Assembly (NCBI GenBank): GCA_012519875.1
Contig: JAAYPL010000181.1
Coordinates: 1 to 7,598 of the forward strand
From: Clostridiaceae bacterium
GTDB taxonomy: Bacteria; Bacillota; Clostridia; Saccharofermentanales; UBA5734
Reading direction: 5' to 3'
DNA length: 7,598 nucleotides
In this document: piece after piece, positions 1 to 6,090 of the stretch
Layout of the letters: every line of letters begins with the position of its first letter
Numbering within the stretch: the first letter of the stretch is position 1
The notes under the pieces: generated by a model
Told to the model about the DNA's origin: nothing
The model's database searches: none
The model's input: the letters and a program-made list of their open reading frames with translations, nothing else
Position numbers and translations under genes: made by a program

Positions 1-2460
1 ATCTACATTTTGTCGCAATCCATTCATAACAAAAAGTTCCTCGAGAGCCGAGCCGATCTTCTATCCGAAGTCGATTCGATGTTCTCGCTGTTTTTTATGG
101 AATATCTGGCCGGCATTGAGCCGGAAAACAAGGCCCGCCTTATGGAGCTGGCCATGCTCAAAGATTTCTCGATCGATGAGTTGAATGACTTGTTCTGTCA
201 GGAGGAACCGGAGGAGTTTCTCCGGTGGCTGGCGACGAATCAACTGTGTTTTCAAACAACCTCCCACGGACAGACCCGTTATTACTTTCATTCCTTGTTG
301 AGTGACGAATTGAAACGGATGTTTCGGAGAACCCGTTCCGAAAAAGAGTTGCGTGCCTTTTTCACGGGCGCCGCGGAATATTATCTGGAACGTGATCCGG
401 TTAAGGCTGTTGAGCTTTACCTGATGGCAGGGGAGCCGCAGCATGCCTTTTCCATTGGAGCAGCATATGCTCGGGAGTGTTTCAATGGCGGTGTGCCGGA
501 ACGTTTCGTGCCGGTGCTTTCTCTTTTTACCCCGGAGCAAATAGCACAGAACCCGTACCTGCTTCTCATGGAGGGCATGCGTGTTCTGAACATCGACAGA
601 ATCCGGGCCCAGACGGCATTTATGCAGGCATTGATTGCGTTTCGGAAATTGGGCGACTATCGTTTTCTGATGAACAGTTTTGGCATGTTGATGGTTGTGG
701 CCTATCAGCACAGTAGTTTTGCCGACCTGCAGGAAGCCGGCAAGGCTCTGCCTGTCCTTGGGATTTTTCTGAAAGGGGGTTCGGCCCGTACCCTGCTGAT
801 AATCAGTTGTTTTATTTCCCTCGTCGGCGAAGATAAATTGAAAAGGGCATCACGTTTTCTCCGCCACCTTGATCGCAAGTATATTCAGGAAGAATTGTGG
901 CACTTCAGCTATCTGATGATCCGAGGCATCTACCATTACCGCAGAGGGGATCTGCTCAGCAGTCGGAAAAACCTGGAGACACTTCTCAACCATCCGGTGA
1001 TTTGCTCCGATGATCAATGGCGCATCATCGGCTTGGTTTCCTGCTGCAACGTACCCTTTTTGCAGGCGGACCTGGAATTGCTGCAGTTTTTCATTAGCGA
1101 GTTCACACTTTTATCGGAGCGTCTGAACTCTGACTTCGCCTTGGGCTATGCGCAGTATCTGAGGGGTTTTCTGTATCAGATTCAGGGAAAGCGAGAAGAA
1201 GCGCTGGCTGCGTTTAAAAGCGCCAAAGATGCATATTGCTCATATGGCAGTCATGTCTTGCAAATGGAAGCGGAGTGCATGTCTTTTATTATCTCGGACG
1301 AGACCTCTCCGGAAATGATCCGGCGAGCCCGGATCATTGTTGATAACTTGAGGAAAGAAAACACAAGCCATGGTCTGGAAGAGCTGGCTACGACGACTCT
1401 GGGCATCCTTTTAAAGCGAGCCGGCGAACTGGACGAGGCAAAGATCCATCTCGAAAACAGTGCGGCGGTTTGTCGGAAAAAAGGTGCGCTGCAAAATCTG
1501 CATGCCCTTTTCCTGCAGCTGGCGGACCTGTATTTTCTTCGAGGGGAGGATGAGGCGGCCCACGAATTTTATCGTAAGTGGATGAGCCTGGGGAAAGAAA
1601 ACGGATATATCTACAGTGTTCCCTTTACGCAACAGTCTCTGCAGCGCGTCCTGGAACACAGCGGCGGATTAACGGAGGAGGATTCCTATGTTCGGGAGAT
1701 TGTGGATTTCTATAATGCCGCACGCCGGGGAAACCGGCCGGAACATCCCGTCAAGCTGACGTTTTTCGGATCCTTTTGCCTCCAAATCGGCGATCGGCAG
1801 TTAACAGAAAAGGATTTCAGGACACGAAAGGTCAGTGGTCTTCTGAAATACATTCTTGTTCGAGGAGAACCGCAGAGCAGGGAAAAACTGGCCGGCATCT
1901 TCTGGCCGGAATCCGACCGCAAATCAGCCGGGACATCGCTCCGCGTCGCGCTGTATGAGCTGCGCAAGGTTCTCTCGGCTGCCGGGCTTGGTTTTGATTG
2001 TGAAGAGGCGTTGCTCAAAGAAGGCCGGGAGGGATTTGCCCTTTCCGATGCGCACGTTGTTTTTACCGATACACAACAGATGGAACAGCTCTATGAGCAA
2101 TGGCAAACATCGAACCCGGAGGATCCGTTGCAGCTCTTGATGCGCCTGTGCGAGCTCTATCATGGCCCTTTTCTTGAGCATGGAGAGTACGATGACTGGG
2201 TGTCGATCCAGCGGGAGTATTACTCCGGAATCTATTACGAAGCGCTTCATGCGTTAGGGGACCTTGCTGTTCGCTCCTCTCATTTACCGGCAGCCAAATA
2301 CCTGCTGAAGGGATTGGAACTTGATCCCTTGGACGAGGTCAGCTATTCGCACCTCATTGCGCTTTACGAAGCGACAGGGCAAAACGACCGGGCCGCATCG
2401 CTCCGAAGACAGTTCAAAAAACGCTACAAACAGGAAATGGGCTTTGATGCCGACGTTTGA
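1..2460 (+). CDS. STAND/MalT-like transcriptional activator with C-terminal BTAD domain, 5' end cut by window
   Basis: Large signal-responsive transcription activator; target and inducer unknown. Numbering is from the TTG at base 10. Residues about 15-105 resemble the winged helix that follows the ATPase in MalT/LuxR-type STAND proteins, including a YYFHSLLSDEL segment like the family's 'YHHLFRDFL' motif. Residues about 110-560 are helical and TPR-like (repeated A/L/Y spacing, e.g. 'REEALAAFKSAKDAY'). Residues 581-655 form an OmpR-type winged helix (VKLTFFGSF start, 'LAGIFWPES', 'LRVALYELRKVL'). Residues about 675-812 are a bacterial transcriptional activator (BTAD) domain, with 'ELYHGPFLEHGEYDDW' and 'LKGLELDPLDEVSY'. 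The frame is open upstream of base 10 (ATC TAC ATT TTG) with no ribosome site, and the P-loop ATPase normally preceding the first winged helix is absent, so I infer the gene starts outside the window. The stop is TGA at 2458-2460. Domain class is fairly sure; regulon unknown. Confidence 0.88.
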   Translation: MYILSQSIHNKKFLESRADLLSEVDSMFSLFFMEYLAGIEPENKARLMELAMLKDFSIDELNDLFCQEEPEEFLRWLATNQLCFQTTSHGQTRYYFHSLLSDELKRMFRRTRSEKELRAFFTGAAEYYLERDPVKAVELYLMAGEPQHAFSIGAAYARECFNGGVPERFVPVLSLFTPEQIAQNPYLLLMEGMRVLNIDRIRAQTAFMQALIAFRKLGDYRFLMNSFGMLMVVAYQHSSFADLQEAGKALPVLGIFLKGGSARTLLIISCFISLVGEDKLKRASRFLRHLDRKYIQEELWHFSYLMIRGIYHYRRGDLLSSRKNLETLLNHPVICSDDQWRIIGLVSCCNVPFLQADLELLQFFISEFTLLSERLNSDFALGYAQYLRGFLYQIQGKREEALAAFKSAKDAYCSYGSHVLQMEAECMSFIISDETSPEMIRRARIIVDNLRKENTSHGLEELATTTLGILLKRAGELDEAKIHLENSAAVCRKKGALQNLHALFLQLADLYFLRGEDEAAHEFYRKWMSLGKENGYIYSVPFTQQSLQRVLEHSGGLTEEDSYVREIVDFYNAARRGNRPEHPVKLTFFGSFCLQIGDRQLTEKDFRTRKVSGLLKYILVRGEPQSREKLAGIFWPESDRKSAGTSLRVALYELRKVLSAAGLGFDCEEALLKEGREGFALSDAHVVFTDTQQMEQLYEQWQTSNPEDPLQLLMRLCELYHGPFLEHGEYDDWVSIQREYYSGIYYEALHALGDLAVRSSHLPAAKYLLKGLELDPLDEVSYSHLIALYEATGQNDRAASLRRQFKKRYKQEMGFDADV

Positions 2461-2554
2461 TGGACGGTTGCATTCGCACCGATGGTTATTGTTCGTGATG
2501 GTACCGGGTTGGACATTCTGATTCAATGTAGGTTGACTGATAAGTAACCCGGCG

Positions 2555-2583
2555 TTGACAAAAGACGGGCGTACGATTACCAT
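2555..2583 (+). promoter_or_regulatory. Candidate sigma-70-type promoter for the diguanylate cyclase gene
   Basis: A perfect -35 hexamer TTGACA (2555-2560) is followed after exactly 17 bases by TACCAT (2578-2583), which matches four of six positions of the -10 consensus. The expected start of transcription is near 2590, leaving a leader of about 35 bases before the ATG at 2625. The rest of the gap 2461-2624 holds no gene, and I see no convincing rho-independent terminator after the upstream regulator, so read-through from it is also possible. Confidence 0.5.
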
Positions 2584-2624
2584 GAATCGGACTTGTTATT
2601 ATTGCCGATAATGGGAAATGGTTC

Positions 2625-3707
2625 ATGGTCAAGAAACTGGAAATATTTTTATATAGCCTCTTATCCCGTCATTTATTTACAAGCGACAGCAAAAAGCATT
2701 TGCTTTTGATTTCGTATGCTGCGTGCGTTTATGCAACGATCATGCATCTGTTTCTCTTCTTTTTCTACCTCGCCGTCGGCGTTCTTCCTTTGTTTTTCGT
2801 CTCGATGTTCGGCCTCCTGATCGACGTCTTGCTTTTTTGGCTGGTGGATAAAAGTCGTTACTTTCTGTTCGGCATTTTGCTTTCCGTGACAGTTATCGTT
2901 CATACCATGGCGGCGGCGGTCTGTATCGGCTCGGACAGCTTTATTATCTTGTATCTGCTGGTTACACTCATGATGCAGGTAATAATTCCTTATGCGAGCG
3001 CTCGCGTTCGCGTTCTGATGGGGGCTGCTCTTTGGGTTTGTATGATCGCCCTTATATTCATCTCCCATCACGTGGAGCCTTCCTGGGACATTGGCATCGC
3101 CAATGTCACGCTCACTGTTTTTAATGTTCAGCTGGCATTTTTCGGTACCGCCATCCAGCTTACCATAGGGAACATTATTTGGGACACGATTGCGAGATTT
3201 AACCGTATGGAATTGAGAAAAGCCAGAAGCGAGGCCAACACCGACCCGCTGACCGGCCTTTTGAACCGCAGGTACGCGGACACGTTTTTTGAAAAACTGA
3301 GCACGAGTCAGTCTGAGCAGACCTGGTGCGTTGCCATGCTGGACATTGACGATTTTAAGCTGGTCAACGACATCAACGGCCACAGGATAGGTGACGGCGT
3401 ACTGGTGTCGGTCAGCAATATTATCAAGACAAACCTGCGCAAAACAGACGTTGTGTTTCGCTGGGGCGGAGAAGAGTTTCTGCTGTTGCTGAAAGATGTT
3501 GACGTTTCTGCGGCCTTTCATACCTTAAACAAGTTGCGCGGCGCTATTGCGGCGGAAAATCTGGAAATCCATGATACGTTTTTAAAAGTCACCGTAACAA
3601 TCGGCATCTGCCCACTGGACATTCGTAACGTGGAAAAGAGCATCGAGACAAGCGATCGTCTGATGTATAAGGGCAAAATGCGGGGAAAGAACACCGTTGT
3701 TATGTAA
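2625..3707 (+). CDS. Membrane-bound diguanylate cyclase (GGDEF domain)
   Basis: Makes the second messenger cyclic di-GMP from two GTP; the catalytic domain faces the cytoplasm. Residues about 25-185 are strongly hydrophobic, with about six predicted membrane spans (near 27-47, 49-72, 79-101, 104-123, 128-148, 160-183), and form an N-terminal membrane sensor I cannot assign to a named MASE family. Then 'NTDPLTGLLNRR' (205-216) opens the GGDEF domain. Visible key residues are D240 in 'LDIDDFK' (metal), N248 and D257 (guanine contacts by analogy with PleD), GGEEF at 281-285, and an RxxD inhibitory site R272-K-T-D275 placed five residues before GGEEF. The enzyme should therefore be active and product-inhibited. 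There is no EAL or HD-GYP domain. The ATG at 2625 has only a weak GGGA-type ribosome site (2613-2618). The gene follows the BTAD regulator by 164 bases on the same strand and has its own promoter candidate. Confidence 0.93.
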   Translation: MVKKLEIFLYSLLSRHLFTSDSKKHLLLISYAACVYATIMHLFLFFFYLAVGVLPLFFVSMFGLLIDVLLFWLVDKSRYFLFGILLSVTVIVHTMAAAVCIGSDSFIILYLLVTLMMQVIIPYASARVRVLMGAALWVCMIALIFISHHVEPSWDIGIANVTLTVFNVQLAFFGTAIQLTIGNIIWDTIARFNRMELRKARSEANTDPLTGLLNRRYADTFFEKLSTSQSEQTWCVAMLDIDDFKLVNDINGHRIGDGVLVSVSNIIKTNLRKTDVVFRWGGEEFLLLLKDVDVSAAFHTLNKLRGAIAAENLEIHDTFLKVTVTIGICPLDIRNVEKSIETSDRLMYKGKMRGKNTVVM

Positions 3708-3709
3708 AT

Positions 3710-3738
3710 GCTTCACATAGCTGATGTGCTTGGCTTTT
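3710..3738 (+). terminator. Weak candidate terminator in the 29-base convergent gap
   Basis: A perfect 5-bp stem CACAT (3714-3718) / ATGTG (3724-3728) with loop AGCTG is followed by CTTGGC and a T-rich stretch TTTTATTT (3735-3742). It lies between the stop codons of the two convergent genes. The stem is short and AT-rich and the T-run is not immediately adjacent, so function is uncertain. Confidence 0.22.
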
Positions 3739-4945
3739 ATTTGAACAAGGGTAAATGGCAAGAGTGACAAGTATCGCTTGTAATATCATTTATCTTTCCG
3801 CATATATTGCAAAACAGCATGGAATCCTTTGACTTGTCATATTTTTCATAGGTGCCGAAAGCCATATGACATCGAACCCGGTCGCCGATATTGAAGTAAT
3901 CGTATACAGCACGGTTGTCGGTATAGTTGAGTGTATGCTTCTTCCCGTTGTCTTCTGTCAAAACAAGGGTATAAACCGTCCTGTATCGGGTGTAGCTGTC
4001 ATCTTGGTCACGCTCAACTTTTTGCTTATGTTTCTTGTCGGTGACGGTGCCATCCCATGTGCCGGATTTCATACGAGATATCCGCACAAGTCCGATCACC
4101 AGCATGAGCACCCCCAAGCCTACGCCGATAATGATTGCTTCGTTCAACGGCAGATCTTCCATAGCATTGCCGGCGATAAAAAATCCGACAGGGAAAGCGA
4201 TCGTGAGGACTACAGTGAAAATCCAAGCCCCTTTTTTGTTTTTTGCGGCTCTTGCCAAGACCGCCGGTTCAAGATGCCGATTTGTCCAACCGACCAACGG
4301 CTGCTGCCGCGCTTGTTGAAACCCGGAAACCGGTTGCCGTGTATCTCCTTGAGCAGCATTCCCGCAAACCGGGCAGAAGCGGGCGCCTTCCGATATCGCA
4401 GAACCGCATTTTACGCAAAACCTACCCATATTACCCTCCATCTGGTATAGTTCTTCAATTGAATCATCGTAATCAGTTATTGACCGAAGATCGGGAGTTC
4501 CATTGCCTGAAATCTTTCTCTGTTTGCAGCGTTTCTCTTGTCTGCCGTTCACCACGATCAGACAAAACGCACCTGCCGCAAACATGGCCAGTTGTCCGAG
4601 ATTAGGTCTTGCGTTATCCTCCGGGGTATTGATGAACGGAGCGAAAGAAAAATACCGAACCTTGTTGTCGACCGATACTGCTGTTGCGCTGCCGAGTTTC
4701 GTGAGATGCCCTTCGTAGATCAGGCCGTTATCCGCTTTAAATGTATAATCAACATACCAGGTATAGCGATACTCGTTGACGGCGCCGAGTCGCTCTCCGC
4801 CATATCGGCGTGTCGATACGGAAGCGGAGGCCTGCGAACCAAAAACAAACAGCAGCAGGTTTCCCAGCGCCATTATTATCAGTATGAGCCCGACAGCAGA
4901 AATGATGACGCGCCAGACCATGTTTTTCCGACGTGCCGTACCCAT
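3737..4945 (-). CDS. Membrane protein with two zinc ribbons and two DUF3592-like domains (apparent in-frame fusion)
   Basis: Function unknown. Residues here count from a TTG at 4948; I prefer the ATG at 4945 (residue 2), directly after an in-frame TAA, although no clear ribosome site precedes either. ATG at 4921 (residue 10) is another option. Order: membrane span 11-36; beta-rich DUF3592-like segment about 55-110 (YTWYVDYTF, then DNKVRYF); span about 118-134; charged linker 135-172; zinc ribbon with C178/C181 and C192/C195; spans about 241-260 and 268-290; second DUF3592-like segment 297-376 (GTWDGTVTDKK, FNIGDRVRC); terminal zinc ribbon with C380/C383 and C394/C397. The second half, from M174, looks like a complete stand-alone zinc-ribbon membrane protein of the kind common in Firmicutes, and M174 has its own strong ribosome site. 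The gene may thus be a fusion, one gene giving two products, or two genes joined by a lost stop or an indel. Convergent with the diguanylate cyclase and divergent from the flavoenzyme. Confidence 0.8.
   Translation of the reverse strand: MGTARRKNMVWRVIISAVGLILIIMALGNLLLFVFGSQASASVSTRRYGGERLGAVNEYRYTWYVDYTFKADNGLIYEGHLTKLGSATAVSVDNKVRYFSFAPFINTPEDNARPNLGQLAMFAAGAFCLIVVNGRQEKRCKQRKISGNGTPDLRSITDYDDSIEELYQMEGNMGRFCVKCGSAISEGARFCPVCGNAAQGDTRQPVSGFQQARQQPLVGWTNRHLEPAVLARAAKNKKGAWIFTVVLTIAFPVGFFIAGNAMEDLPLNEAIIIGVGLGVLMLVIGLVRISRMKSGTWDGTVTDKKHKQKVERDQDDSYTRYRTVYTLVLTEDNGKKHTLNYTDNRAVYDYFNIGDRVRCHMAFGTYEKYDKSKDSMLFCNICGKINDITSDTCHSCHLPLFK
4427..4439 (-). promoter_or_regulatory. Strong internal ribosome binding site and ATG inside the zinc-ribbon gene
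   Basis: On the minus strand the bases read GGAGGG (4439-4434), then TAAT, then ATG (4429-4427), a close match to the Shine-Dalgarno consensus at good spacing. The ATG starts 'MGRFCVKCG', the typical first residues of stand-alone zinc-ribbon proteins. Initiation here would give a 230-residue protein ending at the same stop (3737). A TAA (4433-4431) sits in another frame just before the ATG, which fits an ancestral stop/start junction. Confidence 0.6.
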
Positions 4946-4960
4946 CAATTAGCCATCGCA

Positions 4961-5013
4961 TATACATTTCTCATGAAGACAAACCGGCCTTCTTCAGTGG
5001 TTTTATACATTTC
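4961..5013. repeat. Ten-base direct repeat in the divergent intergenic region
   Basis: TATACATTTC occurs at 4961-4970 and again at 5004-5013, 43 bases apart start to start, close to four turns of B-DNA. Both lie between the divergent zinc-ribbon and flavoenzyme genes. On the minus strand each copy reads GAAATGTATA, ending in a TATA that could form part of a -10 box. It could be a regulator's paired operator, duplicated promoter DNA or chance in AT-rich sequence. Confidence 0.4.
5002..5007 (-). promoter_or_regulatory. Possible -10 box for the zinc-ribbon gene
   Basis: The minus strand reads TATAAA here (five of six to consensus), about 57 bases upstream of the ATG at 4945. No good -35 hexamer sits at the right distance: 17 bases upstream reads TGTTTT. 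It overlaps one copy of the ten-base direct repeat. Confidence 0.22.
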
Positions 5014-5024
5014 ATATTTTACCA

Positions 5025-5053
5025 AAAACAGTTGTCTGCATAAAGGTTATAAT
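5025..5053 (+). promoter_or_regulatory. Candidate promoter of the flavoenzyme gene
   Basis: A perfect -10 hexamer TATAAT lies at 5048-5053. Seventeen bases upstream is AAAACA (5025-5030), which shares only ACA with the -35 consensus, so an activator may be needed. The leader to the ATG at 5083 would be about 23 bases and contains the ribosome site AAGGGAGG (5067-5074). Confidence 0.5.
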
Positions 5054-5082
5054 ATTGGAAAAGACGAAGGGAGGCAGATGAA

Positions 5083-6057
5083 ATGGAACTATTCAAAACA
5101 CCGGTCGGTGTCGGCGCTCTGAAATTGAAAAACAGAATTGTTATGGCACCTTATGACACCGGAAAAGCTGTGAATGGCTGCCCAAGTGAAGAAATGATCC
5201 GCCACTACAGGGAACGCGCCAAAGGAATCGGGCTGGTCATTGTTGAGCATGAGCACGTCCTCAGGGACGGAATGGCTCATGCCAGGCAACTTTCCATGGC
5301 AAGAGACGATGTGATCGACGATTTCAAGAGACTGACCGATGCTGTTCATGAGGAAGGAAGCTACGTCTTCGCCCAGATCAGCCATTCAGGCGCAGTGGCG
5401 AAAGATTCGGGACTGCCTCCTGTTGCGCCGAGCGCGGTAAGCGTTCGAGGCAGCGATATTCCCGTCGAGATGAATCAAGATGATATCCGGCGTGTGGTCA
5501 AGGGTTTTGCGGATGCGGCAGTTCGTGCAAAAAAGGCAGGATTTGACGGAGTCGAAATTCACGCCGCACATGGCTTTCTGCTGAACCAGTTTTACAGTCC
5601 GCTTGTCAATCGGAGGCAGGATGAATATTCGGTGCGGCCGATGGAGAATCGTATCCGGCTTCATCTGGAAATTATTCGCGCAATAAAGGAAGCTGTCGGC
5701 ACAGATTTCCCGGTTGCGATCCGCTTCGGCGGCTGCGACTACTCTGATAACGGTAGTCGGATATCGGATATACCCCAGGCAGTAAAAGCTTTCGAGGATG
5801 CGGGGGCAGACCTGATTGATATATCCGGCGGAATGATAGGCTCCAGGCGTCCGGGACATACCGAGCCGGGATACTTCAAGGACATGAGCCTGGCTGCCAA
5901 GACAGCGGTATCGGTTCCGATTATCCTGACCGGCGGTATTACAGCAGCACAGGAAATGGAAAGCCTCTTGAAGGAACAGGCAGCAGACCTGATTGGTATC
6001 GGACGCGCGTTGAACATGGATGCGCAGTGGGCCGTAAAGGCGCTTGCAGGCTATTAA
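5083..6057 (+). CDS. FMN-dependent NADH:flavin oxidoreductase, Old Yellow Enzyme family (YqjM-like, single domain)
   Basis: Predicted cytoplasmic (beta/alpha)8-barrel flavoenzyme that would use NAD(P)H to reduce an activated C=C or related substrate; true substrate unknown. Family signs in order: NRIVMAP (17-23), 'AQISHSG' with Q98 and H101, 'PVAPSAV' (113-119), HAAHGFLLNQF with the substrate/FMN pair H160 and H163, 'NRRQDEY' and 'ENR' (176-190), R214 in 'VAIRFGG', 'DLIDISGG', GGIT (284-287) and 'IGIGRAL' (304-310), the last two at the FMN phosphate end. At 324 residues it is near the length of YqjM (about 340) and lacks the 4Fe-4S cysteines and the FAD/NAD domain of dienoyl-CoA or enoate reductases. 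Odd: the usual catalytic Tyr after HAAHG is Phe165, and the YqjM Cys26 and Tyr28 positions are Asp25 and Gly27. The ATG at 5083 has a strong ribosome site, GGAGG (5070-5074), eight bases upstream. Family sure, substrate not. Confidence 0.93.
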   Translation: MELFKTPVGVGALKLKNRIVMAPYDTGKAVNGCPSEEMIRHYRERAKGIGLVIVEHEHVLRDGMAHARQLSMARDDVIDDFKRLTDAVHEEGSYVFAQISHSGAVAKDSGLPPVAPSAVSVRGSDIPVEMNQDDIRRVVKGFADAAVRAKKAGFDGVEIHAAHGFLLNQFYSPLVNRRQDEYSVRPMENRIRLHLEIIRAIKEAVGTDFPVAIRFGGCDYSDNGSRISDIPQAVKAFEDAGADLIDISGGMIGSRRPGHTEPGYFKDMSLAAKTAVSVPIILTGGITAAQEMESLLKEQAADLIGIGRALNMDAQWAVKALAGY

Positions 6058-6090
6058 ACCTCTTCACTTGATACCTGCCTTCAATTGCCG

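Noticed and set aside
61..711. Minus-strand open frame of 216 codons opposite the BTAD regulator
   Set aside because: No domain is recognisable, and the plus-strand frame carries a convincing winged helix and helical repeats.
2461..2554. Search for a terminator or small gene after the BTAD regulator
   Set aside because: I found no stable stem followed by a T-run and no short frame with a ribosome site; the GGTACC palindrome at about 2500 is too short to mean anything.
2673..3521. Long minus-strand open frame of 282 codons opposite the diguanylate cyclase
   Set aside because: Its product is highly polar, rich in Gln, Asn, His and Lys, the expected complement of hydrophobic codons on the other strand. 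It has no recognisable domain, and the plus-strand gene has clear catalytic motifs.
3866..4450. Plus-strand open frame of 194 codons opposite the zinc-ribbon gene
   Set aside because: It is antisense to cysteine-pair motifs and membrane spans that are clearly coding on the minus strand; its own product has no family pattern.
4538..5122. Plus-strand open frame of 194 codons running into the flavoenzyme start
   Set aside because: It is antisense to the first half of the zinc-ribbon gene, crosses the promoter region and overlaps the well-supported flavoenzyme start in another frame.
5386..5859. Minus-strand open frame of 157 codons opposite the flavoenzyme
   Set aside because: A shadow of a strongly conserved plus-strand enzyme; no domain and no supporting start signals.
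6046..6078. Inverted repeat GCAGG / CCTGC spanning the end of the flavoenzyme gene, as a terminator
   Set aside because: The stem is interrupted by a bulge, the loop is about 16 bases or more, part of it lies in coding sequence, and no T-run follows on either strand.
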